Positions 55,285 through 64,000 of a stretch of 64,000 nucleotides of DNA are shown piece after piece. The stretch covers positions 5,942,683-6,006,682 of the forward strand of contig OY811982.1 of assembly GCA_963681505.1 (NCBI GenBank), in the 5' to 3' direction. The notes under the pieces were generated by a model, which saw only the letters and a program-made list of their open reading frames with translations, was not told the origin of the DNA and made no database searches. The stretch's first letter is position 1, and every line of letters starts with the position of its first letter. Both the position numbers and the translations under genes were made by a program. The DNA comes from Eunapius fragilis (lineage: Eukaryota > Porifera > Demospongiae > Spongillida > Spongillidae).

Positions 55285-56159
55285 CATTACATGTCTGAGA
55301 AGATGAGGTGGTTCTTTATTGATCAAAGCCTGGTATCCGTCTGAATCTATTTCGGTCACTCCTATCAGAGTAAGCTCTTTCAGCAAAGCATTGTCCAATG
55401 GAAATATAGAACTATGAACGGAAGTAGGAATGCTGCTAATCATCTCTATACATCCTTTGTTGATGCAAATTAGTTCCAGAGTATCGGGGTACAGATCTAA
55501 AGTATTTGTTAACATGCCTTCAATTCGCCTGATTTCATTTGCTTCCAATTTCTCTGGGTCAAATCTCTCATCAAGTTTCAAGCGTAAGTACTTGGTACCA
55601 GGTTTAAGAGGAAAGGACGAAGGTGTGGGACATTCAAAGACAGTACGTTTGCAGTATTTTGTTAACTCCTTCTCATACAGGTCTACATCATGTTTAAATT
55701 CATGCTCATCCTTCCTGAACCGTTTGCATATATTACCAACTATTCTTTGTAGAAGGGAATATTGAAACCAATTGACATACTTTGTTACAATAATGGACAA
55801 CTCATCATGTGTAGTTGCATGTTGAATTTCCACCTCCCTATCTGCAAATGAAAGCACTTCCTTTCTTGGAGATTTTATCCCATTCAATGTCAGCAATATA
55901 GTTTTGAATTGAGCCACATTAATGTTTTGTTCAATCCATTCTTGAAACTTCATGATAAGTGTGTCATATTTACTAACCAGATCTTCAAAGTCTTCTGAGA
56001 GCTTATTTAGTAACAAACTAGTTTCCAACTGTGTTAAGCCAGCTGTATTGAGGTATGGAAACCTTGAGCCATGCTTTGGAGTAGGGCACCCATGTTGTAG
56101 AATTGTATGAAAATTACAATTTCCACAGCCACACATATTGACCAGTGACGATGGAACTG
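55285..56159 (-). CDS. CGCG-domain exon, likely N-terminal part of the TRAF-like gene B
   Basis: An intact 290-codon segment between an acceptor (CACTTCAG at about 56160) and a strong donor (ATG|GTAAGA, 55285/55284). It starts MCGCGNCNFHTILQHGCPTP, then FPYLNTAGLT, helical stretches, KRTVFECPTPSSFPL and LICINKGCIEMISSIP. This pattern (CGCGxCxxxxxxxxGCPxP, then FPYL, then FECP, then a CIE motif) I recall from many uncharacterised predicted sponge proteins, where it is joined to varied signalling domains. Function is unknown. The open frame extends back to an ATG at 56226, but those residues look intronic, so a first exon lies upstream and was not found. The donor phase (0) fits the exon at 54515. 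Confidence 0.7.
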
Positions 56160-57017
56160 CTGAAGTGGTTGATGCAATAGTAGCACATATCGTGTAATGA
56201 AATAAAACATGCAAGCTTTTTGACATTTAAAAACAACTGGTTTAAAACCCAAAAAATTTGACATTTATTAATTCTATATGTCTTGTTAAAATAAAACTCT
56301 TGCATTAGCTTTAATTTACCACTGCATCCACAAGTGAAATTTTAAGGATTTTGTGATAATACCCTCCTAATCAATAAGCTTGTTCATTTAAAGAGCAGTA
56401 CTGTAATTAATTTTTGGAATGGTATTTTAATGACACACTCTTGCACGAAAATGTTCGAACAGGTTATTTGATGTGGCAAATGCCTTCATGGTGTAGTCAC
56501 ATCTTCCACCAAATGAACTATATAACTAAATCAAAATCAAATAAAACTGTTGGGAGGGCATATTTTTAAGCATCATTTACAGCAGTAAGTTAGAAAACAT
56601 TTTTGCTCGTGATTGGGAAGAGTGTGTGATGCATCCATTCAAATTGCATGTTGAGGCAACGTTTACAAGTTCCACCAACAAATCTAGTCTGTACCAAATC
56701 ATAATTGTATGTGTAGTAAAACTGCCGCTGAAAATCAAGCAATTCTTGGAGGGAATTAATCATTTTTCACTGTGCCCCAAAACAGAAGTTTTCCAAGGGT
56801 GGGCGTTATATTTAAGATTAAATAACACATAAATAGGCATCCACAAATGAAAGCAATGCTATTTAAAAAATGAACACAGTGTGATTATCAATGAAAATGA
56901 ATTTCATAATATACAATAAGTTTAACAAAGATGACTTGTGTTATTAAAATTTGATTGCCTTGAATTATTGAAAAACAAAATGAAATAGCGACCAATGAAT
57001 TAATTAGGGATATTATA
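56160..57017. other. Non-coding, upstream of the CGCG exon
   Basis: Presumed intron and 5' region of gene B. No clear first exon. Confidence 0.4.
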
Positions 57018-57747
57018 GTGGGAGGCAGCATCGAGGAAGTAAATGTATATTGTGATTTGGCGGTCAAATTAAGTGGCAATATCGCGGTCCATGCACTAAT
57101 AGAGAGCTTTTTAAATCTGCAATGTTGAAGTGAAATTTTCCCCTGATTTTATTACTTTTTAGGGCTTCAATTTTTCAAGTTAAAAAAGGGTTAATGATTG
57201 GACTGAATTTGGTACCGCGTTGATTTTTTTTCCCAATGAAATTAGTTTCTATGGGATTTGAGACATCCAACACAACTTTTCCCTTATTTTTTTATGTTCC
57301 GTTCTTAAACTACACCGTTTCTTAAGTTGTTTCACTTTTCTACACTTTTCTACATGGGTTAAGTGAGTTTAATGTATTCATAGTTAGTTTAGCAACCGCA
57401 CATCAGATCTATCCACGTAAAAAGGGGGAAAACTTTATTAACGTGCATCTTAAGATCGCAATGCAGAAAAAATAAACTAAACGTTGTTTTGAATGTCTCG
57501 TATCCCACAGAAACCGATTCCAGTGGGAATAAATCAACGCAGTACAAAATTAAGTCCTAAAAATGGAATTTAAATCTATAAAACTTTTTCAACTTGAAAA
57601 TTTGAAGCCCTAAAACGTTATAAAATCAGGGAAAAACTTCACTTCATCATTGCAGATAAAAAAGCTCTCTACTAGTACGTGGACCACGATATTGAAACTT
57701 AATTTGACTTTCAAATCACAATATACTTCCTCGATGCTGTCCCCCAC
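57018..57747. mobile_element. Foldback element F2, 730 bp
   Basis: Imperfect inverted arms of about 260 bp. The left arm begins GTGGGAGGCAGCATCGAGGA and the right arm, inverted, GTGGGGGACAGCATCGAGGA. Shared inner blocks include TATATTGTGATTTG, AGAGAGCTTTTT, TTGAAGTGAA and GATTTTAT. The centre is AT-rich and non-coding. Flanks are TA/TTA-like, but no clean target duplication is readable. Confidence 0.82.
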
Positions 57748-58950
57748 TTTAATGTATGAAACTCAAGATACTGTAATAAGAGAACGCCTGCAAGAAAACT
57801 AGAAAATTTTAGTTGATATTCATAACTAAAAATCAATCAGTTACTTAACCTGAATAACTAAACGTTAATAAATAAATTAATGTTGTATAATTAAAATGTA
57901 CTAAACAAACACTTGAACACAAACACAAATAAATTAATATGTGCCAATTAATGTGCCCACAGCAGAAGCAGCATGCCTCATTTTACAGCTACAGAGAGGC
58001 TGTCTTACTATATGAAAATGATTGCACTTCCCATGACACCTTTTGGACATGACAAGTAAGATCTTTTAAGATGGGAACGTCTGCTTCCCAAAATACTATG
58101 ATTACTGGAACATGCAGAACATACTACTAGAGTCCAGATTTGATTTTCTTCTCTCAGCTTGGTCAGCCACTACCCCTGTTTTTGAGTGATGCAACTCTGT
58201 TATAAGGAGTCCACCTCATATAAGTAATTTGCCACATTTCCAAATTGTACCAAAGTAGCACCATCAGGCCTTTTAGTCCAAATGAGAGATCCCACTGGGT
58301 TTAGGTGGATATCAGTTGTCCCAAATGTTCTGTGAATGCATGATTTCATTCAACAAGTTATGACATGCAGTTATAGTGACTTTGACTTTTGATACAGGTG
58401 TGGCAATGAATGGCAAAGGCAATTACAGTGTGGTTTAAATAATGCCAATCCAAGGGTTGGCTGATAGCAACCTGAAAAGTGGAGTCATCCATTACCAGAC
58501 CCCATGATGAAATTGGCAATGCATAAAGCTAAATGCCCATTTCTTTCTGAAGGCAACTTCTGGATGCTTCGTTTGTTGCAGTATACAAAAAACCTTTCTT
58601 GTATAGAATTTGATCTTGAGGTGATACCACAAGACATCATTTCAGGTATTGCTATAAGTTGAACTTATTATATTAGTACATTTTATATAATTACCCACTT
58701 TTATTATTGTCCATCAAAAATTGCAGACAGGTTTAATTAACAATTTGTCTACTTAAATGTAGATGCAGATATTAATTCCAAATGTTTTATGGCCAAAACA
58801 TAGCTGTTCAGAAATATAACAATATAAAATATAATAATATAACCTTGCTGCCTTAGATTAGAGCTGTGAAATTAGCTTTCAAGTCAATTATGCATGGGGA
58901 GGGTTGAAGAGTGATTAGGATGACAGTGAGAATCACTTTTTCTTTACTAA
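57748..58950. other. Non-coding region
   Basis: No gene recognised. Confidence 0.4.
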
Positions 58951-59125
58951 TGTAATGCAGTGACTATCACCTGACTACATGACCCTATGCCCCCTGCCAT
59001 TGTACTGTCCCAACATTGTGTCTCAGACTCATTAGTATATAATGGTGTATATTTTTGTAGTGTGCATCTACATATCTTGTTGCGCTGCTGCTTACTGGTG
59101 ATCACTGTTCGCGTCTGGCGTTACA
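58951..59125 (+). repeat. Gypsy-3 5' LTR
   Basis: 175 bp, TGTAATGCAG ... GTTACA. A TGGCATAGTTGGC primer-binding-site-like sequence follows at 59127. Confidence 0.75.
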
Positions 59126-59159
59126 CTGGCATAGTTGGCAAGAGGGCGAACCGACCAGT

Positions 59160-60460
59160 ACTGCTACCCAAAGCGTTTGTGAAAGAAGGAACCAGCTGCT
59201 GGAGCAACTGGGTAAATCACTTCAAGAACTGCACGGATGTGATTGGCTAGGCCAAAGATGACGATAAGTTGAAGTGGTTGCGAGTACATCTTGTAGAGAA
59301 GGTTCAGAATGCCTATCGCCAGCTTGGAGTAGATGACTACAGCAAAAGAAGGGGCCAAATCAAGTTTTGATTTGCAATTCATTTGACAGTCACATTCCTG
59401 ATATGGGATGTTACAACATGACTGTGACTGTCAAATCAATTGCAAATCAAAATTTGATTCGGCACCTTTTTTTTTTTGCTGTGGACCATGCAGATTATAG
59501 TGAGTGCAACGATGCTCTAACACATCATTTTGACCCAGATAACAAGAGGGTGTTACAAATAATTGAGCTGCAACATAGGAAGAAAAGACAGAAATGAGGA
59601 CTGGAGGCCTTTCGGCGATGTGCTATGGCTGCTTGCTGATAAGGCCTACTCGGACCTGGAATACAACGCATGTGAATGCTTCACGTTAAATCAGTTCCTT
59701 ATGCAACTAGACAATCCGCATTTGGCGTCTGGAGTGAAACAGAGATGCCCTCGGATGAAGCAGCTTGGGCAGCCATGAAACTGGAATCCTACCTCATTTT
59801 GCCCTGAAATAGTAAGTCGTTACCAGTAGGGTTAATTTCTCCACAGCAAGAACACGAACCTCATTGAAAGGAGGAGCCTCGGGAGGAGCAGGAGATTGAG
59901 GGGGCCATTCTACTCTGCACTTGAAGCAGGATTCTTTGTGCTCAGCAGTAGCGAGGATTTCAGAGCGGGTAGACTGTCTCAAAGGAATCCTGGAGAAACC
60001 TGGCGGAGTCACGAAAGGGCAGCGAGATAAGATGGAAGAACTGCGCAACAATACACGCAGTTCGATTTAGTATTGGAACTGCGGGAAAAGAGGGCATATA
60101 GCATGGTTGTGTGACTCGGGAAAGGGTAATACAGAACAGCAGCAGGAAAACTACCTCCGGGCAAGGAGCCAAGCATGTGAGGGGGGTGAACGGGCTCAAT
60201 TGACAATACCCACAATGCTGGTTGGGTGGGAGCTGCCTAATTTTTGGAGGGTTTTGTTTCTTCTGTTCCTATTAAATTTCCTGTTGACACTGGAGCTACC
60301 ATATCCCTCCTTCACTCAGATGTGTGGCGTAAGGTGGTAGAAAGAGGCAAGGAGTATCAGCTTAAGCAGTGGGCCGGGTATAAGTTAGTAAGTGTAAATG
60401 GAGTACCACCAAAGGTGCAGCGAACTAGTTCATATGCACTTTGTAAGCCTTGTCTTTAAC
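59160..60460 (+). pseudogene. Gypsy-3 gag and protease start (broken)
   Basis: Gag pieces: LLADKAYSDLEYNACECF and FLMQLDNPHLASGVKQRCP at about 59630-59750, and a zinc knuckle YWNCGKRGHIAWLC near 60075-60115, whose first Cys reads Tyr. Protease: SVPIKFPVDTGATISLLHSD with an intact DTGA at 60283-60294, running on to VNGVPPKVQ and stopping at 60459. The remaining protease residues are found inverted at 63360. A small inverted-repeat insertion (59354-59463) interrupts the gag. Confidence 0.75.
59354..59463. repeat. Short inverted repeat inside Gypsy-3 gag
   Basis: Two arms of about 44 bp (GCCAAATCAAGTTTTGATTT ... and ... AAATCAAAATTTGATTCGGC) around a 22-bp loop. It looks like a small MITE inserted in gag. 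Confidence 0.7.
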
Positions 60461-60474
60461 TTTTGGACATACTC

Positions 60475-61190
60475 ACCACAGGTTACATTCTATTCAGGTG
60501 TAGGCCCATACATGAGATCAACAGATGCACCTGGCAAGCAAACATCAAATAAAATGGAGGATACCCTGTAGAGGAATGAACAGTTGAGTTACATGTATAT
60601 GATATGCATGTTCGACGTATCTACTGATCACAATCCACTGGATGGTCCTTTACTGAGGTAGCTAACATGTCGAGCAAGGTTCTATTAAACCTTTCTACCA
60701 GCCCGTTACCATGTGGGTGATAAACAGTGGAATGAATTTGTTAATCTGGAGCAGGCTACAAACTTCCTTCACAAAATCTGCCTCAAACTGTCTGCCTTGG
60801 TCTGCATGCAGTTGAGCTGTTCTGGTGGGGAAAATAGGCAGAACACATCCACCAATGTAATTACGGGCTCCAGTTGCAGCTTCTTGATTTGGTATTACCC
60901 ACTTTGTAAAACAATTGCTCACCATGAACACATACCTGTTTCCATCTGATGTAACTGAAAAGGGGCCTAAAATATCTACAGCTACTATTTGCATGGGATA
61001 CCCAGCCCGAAGGCTGTAAGTGGAGCTCTTGGCTTGGGATCTTCCTTGTAGCACAATGAACGCAAGCCTAACTTTGTCTATTACATTCAGTCCCTGGCCA
61101 GTAGTAATGTTAATGAATAAGGTTTAGCATTTTCCTCTTACCCACATGGCCACCAAAAGAGCCACTGTGAAGGTCATCCAACAACTGCAA
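60475..61190 (-). pseudogene. Gypsy-3 integrase, inverted part
   Basis: Minus strand: HHCC region near 61190-61060 (HSGSFGGHVGKRKML ... YYWPG ... CVHC), core start MQIVAVDILGPFSVTSDGNR with the first Asp, QLHADQGRQFEADFV with the second, a shift, then HGNGLVERFNRTLLDMLA with the Glu, and TGYPPFYLMF. The part ends at about 60475 and its continuation lies on the plus strand after 63400. Confidence 0.82.
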
Positions 61191-61570
61191 TCTAAGGACT
61201 GGTGGCAAGACCAATTGAGCCCATGTCTAATGCCTCCCAACAAACGTTTGCCACAAAGTATTATTTTTGATGTACAATGAGTCCCACATTTGAACCAGCC
61301 AACGACTCCTGGCTCCAGAGCTTCAACTTGTCAGCTTGGGGGTAAAGGCTAGACAGCTTTGCTTTCAGTACAGGTCCCACAAATGGATCATTCATTTGAG
61401 TATGATGCATTGAATTCATCAGTTTGGGGACATAGGGACACCACTGAAATCATATTATCATGTGTCTCCCTCCCACACAGACCACAAGGAACCCTAGAAA
61501 GGGCATCAACATTACCATGACTTGAGCCTGGCCTGTGGGCAACAGTAAAGTCATACTCCTGCAACCGCTC

Positions 61571-62740
61571 CTACCACCACACAAGTTGGCCCTCTGGTTC
61601 TTTAAAATTCAGAATCCATACCAGCGAGCCATGATAAGTACGAAGTGTAAAATGTTGCCCTAAGCGATAGTGACGAAAATGGTGAACAATCTCAATGACT
61701 GCCAATAACTCACGACAAGTAACACAATATCGCCGTTGTTGCCTACTCAGGGCCGTACTGGCATGGGCAATCACAACCTCACCCTCATCGTGGATTTGTG
61801 ACAGAATACCACCTGTGCCACAATCGCACGCATCTGTGTCAAGTATGAATTCTCTTGAGTAGTCTAGGAAAGCTAAACTGGTGCTGACGTTTGACCCTTC
61901 CGGAATTGGATCAAATGCAGACTGGCAGATTGATGTCCATTCAAATGCAACGTTTTTCTGTGTAAGCCGTTGAAGTGGTCTTACCAAGGTTGCAAAATCC
62001 CTGACAAAGCGCCTGTAGTAATTTGCCAAACCCAAGAACTGTTGCAAATCTTTCTTGGACAATGGTGTAGGCCAGTTAGCAATTACAGATGTCTTATCTG
62101 CGTCTGTCGCAATGCCCTTTTCAGATACCACATGTCCAAGATAACGTACCTCTTTTTGGCACAACTTTCACTTTTCCAGTTTCAACTTCAGTCCAGTTTC
62201 CTCAGATGAGGACAAAAAACCCACCTAAGTATGCTAGATGCTGTTGGAAGGGTTTACCCACAACCACAGTGTCATCTATATACACTAGGCATTGGCTATC
62301 CTTCATATCACTAAGGACACGATCCATTAGGCACTAGAAAGTTGCTGGAGCAATGCAAAGCCCAAAAGGCATTAGTTTAAATTAAAACAGACCCTCTGGT
62401 GTTGCAAATGCCGGTTTCTCTCTACTCTGGGCATTTAATTCAACTTGCAGTATACACTTACAAGGTCTAAGGTACTATAAACGTAGACCCTCACAGATTA
62501 TCCAGTAAGTCATCCACACGTGGCAAGGGATATGCATCCTTTCGTGTGACAGCATTCACTCTTCTATAGTCTACACAGAATCTCACCGAACCATCTTTCT
62601 TGTGGACCAAGATAATGGGTGAAGACCATGGACTATTTGAAGGCTGAATGACATCATTCTTCAACATTTCATTAAGGAGCTTTTGAACCTCCAGGCGACA
62701 AGCTGGTGAGATCCGTCGTGCCAATTGATGATATTGCATG
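61571..62740 (-). pseudogene. Gypsy-3 reverse transcriptase and RNase H, inverted part
   Basis: 62739-62491: LARRISPACRLEVQKLLNEM, SSPIILVHKKDGSVRFCVDY and KDAYPLPRVDDLLDNL (RT fingers). A YIDD catalytic box at 62271-62282 is intact. 62164-61571 is open for 197 codons: VRYLGHVVSEKGIATDADKT, FLGLANYYRRFVRDFATLVR, ILDTDACDCGTGGILSQI (RNase H Asp) and YCVTCRELLAVIEIVHHFRH. Stops between 62490 and 62165 break the gene. Confidence 0.87.
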
Positions 62741-62967
62741 TTTTATTAGATTAATACGTCCAATGTTAAAACATGTCAACAGAACACATCAGCATACTCT
62801 AGCAGTAATGCATACAAAAGGTCTTTTTCATACTCACCAAGGTGGTCAATACTAGAAACTAATCCAAAGAGCTTCTTCCTTATGCTGAGGAACTTCTGTA
62901 ACAGCAAACAGAACTACATGCAGTGTCTGGATTCTGATTCAGCAGTGGTGGTTCTTCCACTAATACC

Positions 62968-63360
62968 TCAATCTTGAGCCACTCTAATGCCTTTACTCAA
63001 TTCGATAGGTTCTTTCCGAGGGTTCAACAATCGAATGGGAATCTCTTTGTTACGTGGGCTAACTACAGCACGAGTCACCATTACACAACTCTGCCTATAC
63101 TGCTCACTCTCAATTAGCCAAACCTTCCCCTGAGTGAAGTCAGATGAAGGCGTACTCATAACCTCAATTTCACTTCCTTCAGGTATCGTAAGCTTTTCAG
63201 CTAGAATCAACCAAAGAATTTCACTGTCTGGCCCGTCTTGATTACTTTTACCAATCAAGGGAAAAGTAATTCTGCTACTAGGGAAACTGATTTTTCTCTG
63301 CCCCATATGTATCACACAGCCGTACAAATCAAGAAAGTTTACCCCAAGTATAGCTTCCAC
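62968..63360 (-). pseudogene. Gypsy-3 protease C-terminal side and linker, inverted part
   Basis: An open frame of 130 codons starting MEAILGVNFLDLYGCVIHMG, the segment that normally follows the retropepsin active site, then a linker to RT. Its N-terminal partner with the DTGA motif is on the plus strand at 60283, which places one inversion breakpoint between these halves. Confidence 0.8.
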
Positions 63361-63399
63361 AGTTCAACCAACAATGTCGTTTCAAATGATGCAGATGTA

Positions 63400-63930
63400 G
63401 CAGCAAAGGAGGTACATGTATGTACAACACCGGTGGGAACAAAAGGTCATGTAGAACACATGAGGTACATGTAGAAAGTGTTTTATAATGTTAAAGTGCA
63501 TGGCAAATCTACAAAGTGGGTGACTTAGTATGGTTGGTTACACACATCAGTGGTTAAAAGGGGAGAAAGTAAGAAGTTACATCATCCTTGGACTGGCCCA
63601 TATGAAGTTATTAGGTGCATGAGTGATTGTGTCTATAAGATCAAGGCTTAACAGGGGAGGGTGATCAAGGTACAGTAGTTCTTTTTGACCATCAAGCCAC
63701 AAGGTCTAGGTAAAAAGCGGACACTCAACCCTCAACCTCAGACACAGTTCACAAGTCTTGTCAACAGACTGTACCACAACAATCTACTGGAGATGAACTG
63801 ATCCTTGCAGTAAGTAGTACTGAAAAGGACCTGGATGAAGTACAGCATGAGCAGGAAGATTCCCTATAGTCCAAGAGCCTCGGTTTTCTCATCGTGTGAG
63901 AAGACCACCAAACCGCTATGGACTTCAGGA
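63400..63930 (+). pseudogene. Gypsy-3 integrase C-terminal tail
   Basis: Plus strand readings FYNVKVHGKSTKWVT, LVWLVTHI, KKLHHPWTGPYEVIRCMSDC and, near the end, HRVRRPPNRYGLQDRKW. GPYEV is the GPY/F module of Gypsy integrases. Several stops. Confidence 0.72.
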
Positions 63931-63940
63931 CAGGAAGTGG

Positions 63941-64000
63941 TGTAATGCAGTGACTATCACCCAACTACATGACCCTATGTCCCCTGCCATTCTACTGTCC
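63941..64000 (+). repeat. Gypsy-3 3' LTR, truncated by the window end
   Basis: First 60 bp of the LTR, beginning TGTAATGCAGTGACTATCAC, four differences from the 5' LTR. Confidence 0.88.

Larger units (their letters stand above)
58951..64000 (+). mobile_element. Gypsy-3: LTR retrotransposon with an inverted pol segment, cut by the window end
   Basis: A 5' LTR (58951-59125) and the first 60 bp of a 3' LTR (63941-64000) match at about 56 of 60 positions. Gag, zinc knuckle and the protease active site are on the plus strand (59126-60450). The protease C-terminal side, RT, RNase H and most of integrase are on the minus strand (63360 down to about 60475). The integrase C-terminal part is on the plus strand again (about 63400-63930). 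Inverting 60465-63380 restores a normal gag-PR-RT-RH-IN order. A purine tract (GGACAGGAAGTGG) precedes the 3' LTR. All parts carry stops or shifts. Confidence 0.85.

Noticed and set aside
56160-56226. ATG at 56226 as the start of the CGCG protein
   Set aside because: The first residues lie before a good acceptor (CACTTCAG) and look intronic; the conserved part begins at MCGCG.
1-64000. tRNA and rRNA genes
   Set aside because: I scanned by eye for T-loop (GGTTCRANYCC) and rRNA landmarks and found none; a tRNAscan-type search would be decisive.

Overview
This window is eukaryotic, animal nuclear DNA. It is AT-rich, its genes are split by introns with GT-AG borders, and it is crowded with transposable elements. 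Two intact coding loci encode TRAF-like proteins: a degenerate RING, TRAF-type zinc fingers and two MATH domains. One of them appears spliced to an N-terminal Cys-Gly-Cys-Gly domain that I remember from predicted proteins of demosponges such as Amphimedon. Together with the LINE and Gypsy types present, a sponge is my best guess. This is inference from memory, not a database result.

Layout. 1-9.7 kb: a decayed minus-strand Ty3/Gypsy element (Gypsy-1) whose gag is interrupted by a second one (Gypsy-2, 4530-8862) with short LTRs, a polypurine tract and a near-perfect target duplication. 9740-10693: a complete miniature LTR element (TRIM) with 70-bp LTRs, a primer-binding site and a 5-bp target duplication. 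11.6-13.5 kb: TRAF gene A (+). 14.6-24.4 kb: 5'-truncated LINE fragments of two families, a foldback element, a small MITE and a broken gene with RYxxDPxxxR-type repeats. 24.4-46 kb: mostly non-coding with dispersed repeats, a TTAA-flanked foldback at 32.9 kb, two related foldbacks at 36.8 and 41.9 kb, a mag-like Gypsy gag with LTR at 38.1-38.6 kb, and a few candidate exons. 46.1-49.7 kb: the longest LINE-A copy, preceded by tandem 5' monomers. 50.6-56.2 kb: TRAF gene B (-), inferred from at least five exons. 57.0-57.7 kb: a 730-bp foldback. 58951-64000: Gypsy-3, running off the window end, with its pol region inverted.

Functional reading. The only host genes supported well are the two TRAF-like loci, which probably encode adaptor or ubiquitin-ligase-like signalling proteins. 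Each RING keeps only one of its two zinc sites. Gene B looks like a fusion of a CGCG-domain module to the TRAF module, and the phases of all five exons agree. Everything else is mobile DNA or its debris. All pol genes seen carry stops or frameshifts, so the autonomous elements are probably dead here. Two of the Gypsy elements carry an internal inverted segment, which is the most unusual structural pattern in the window.
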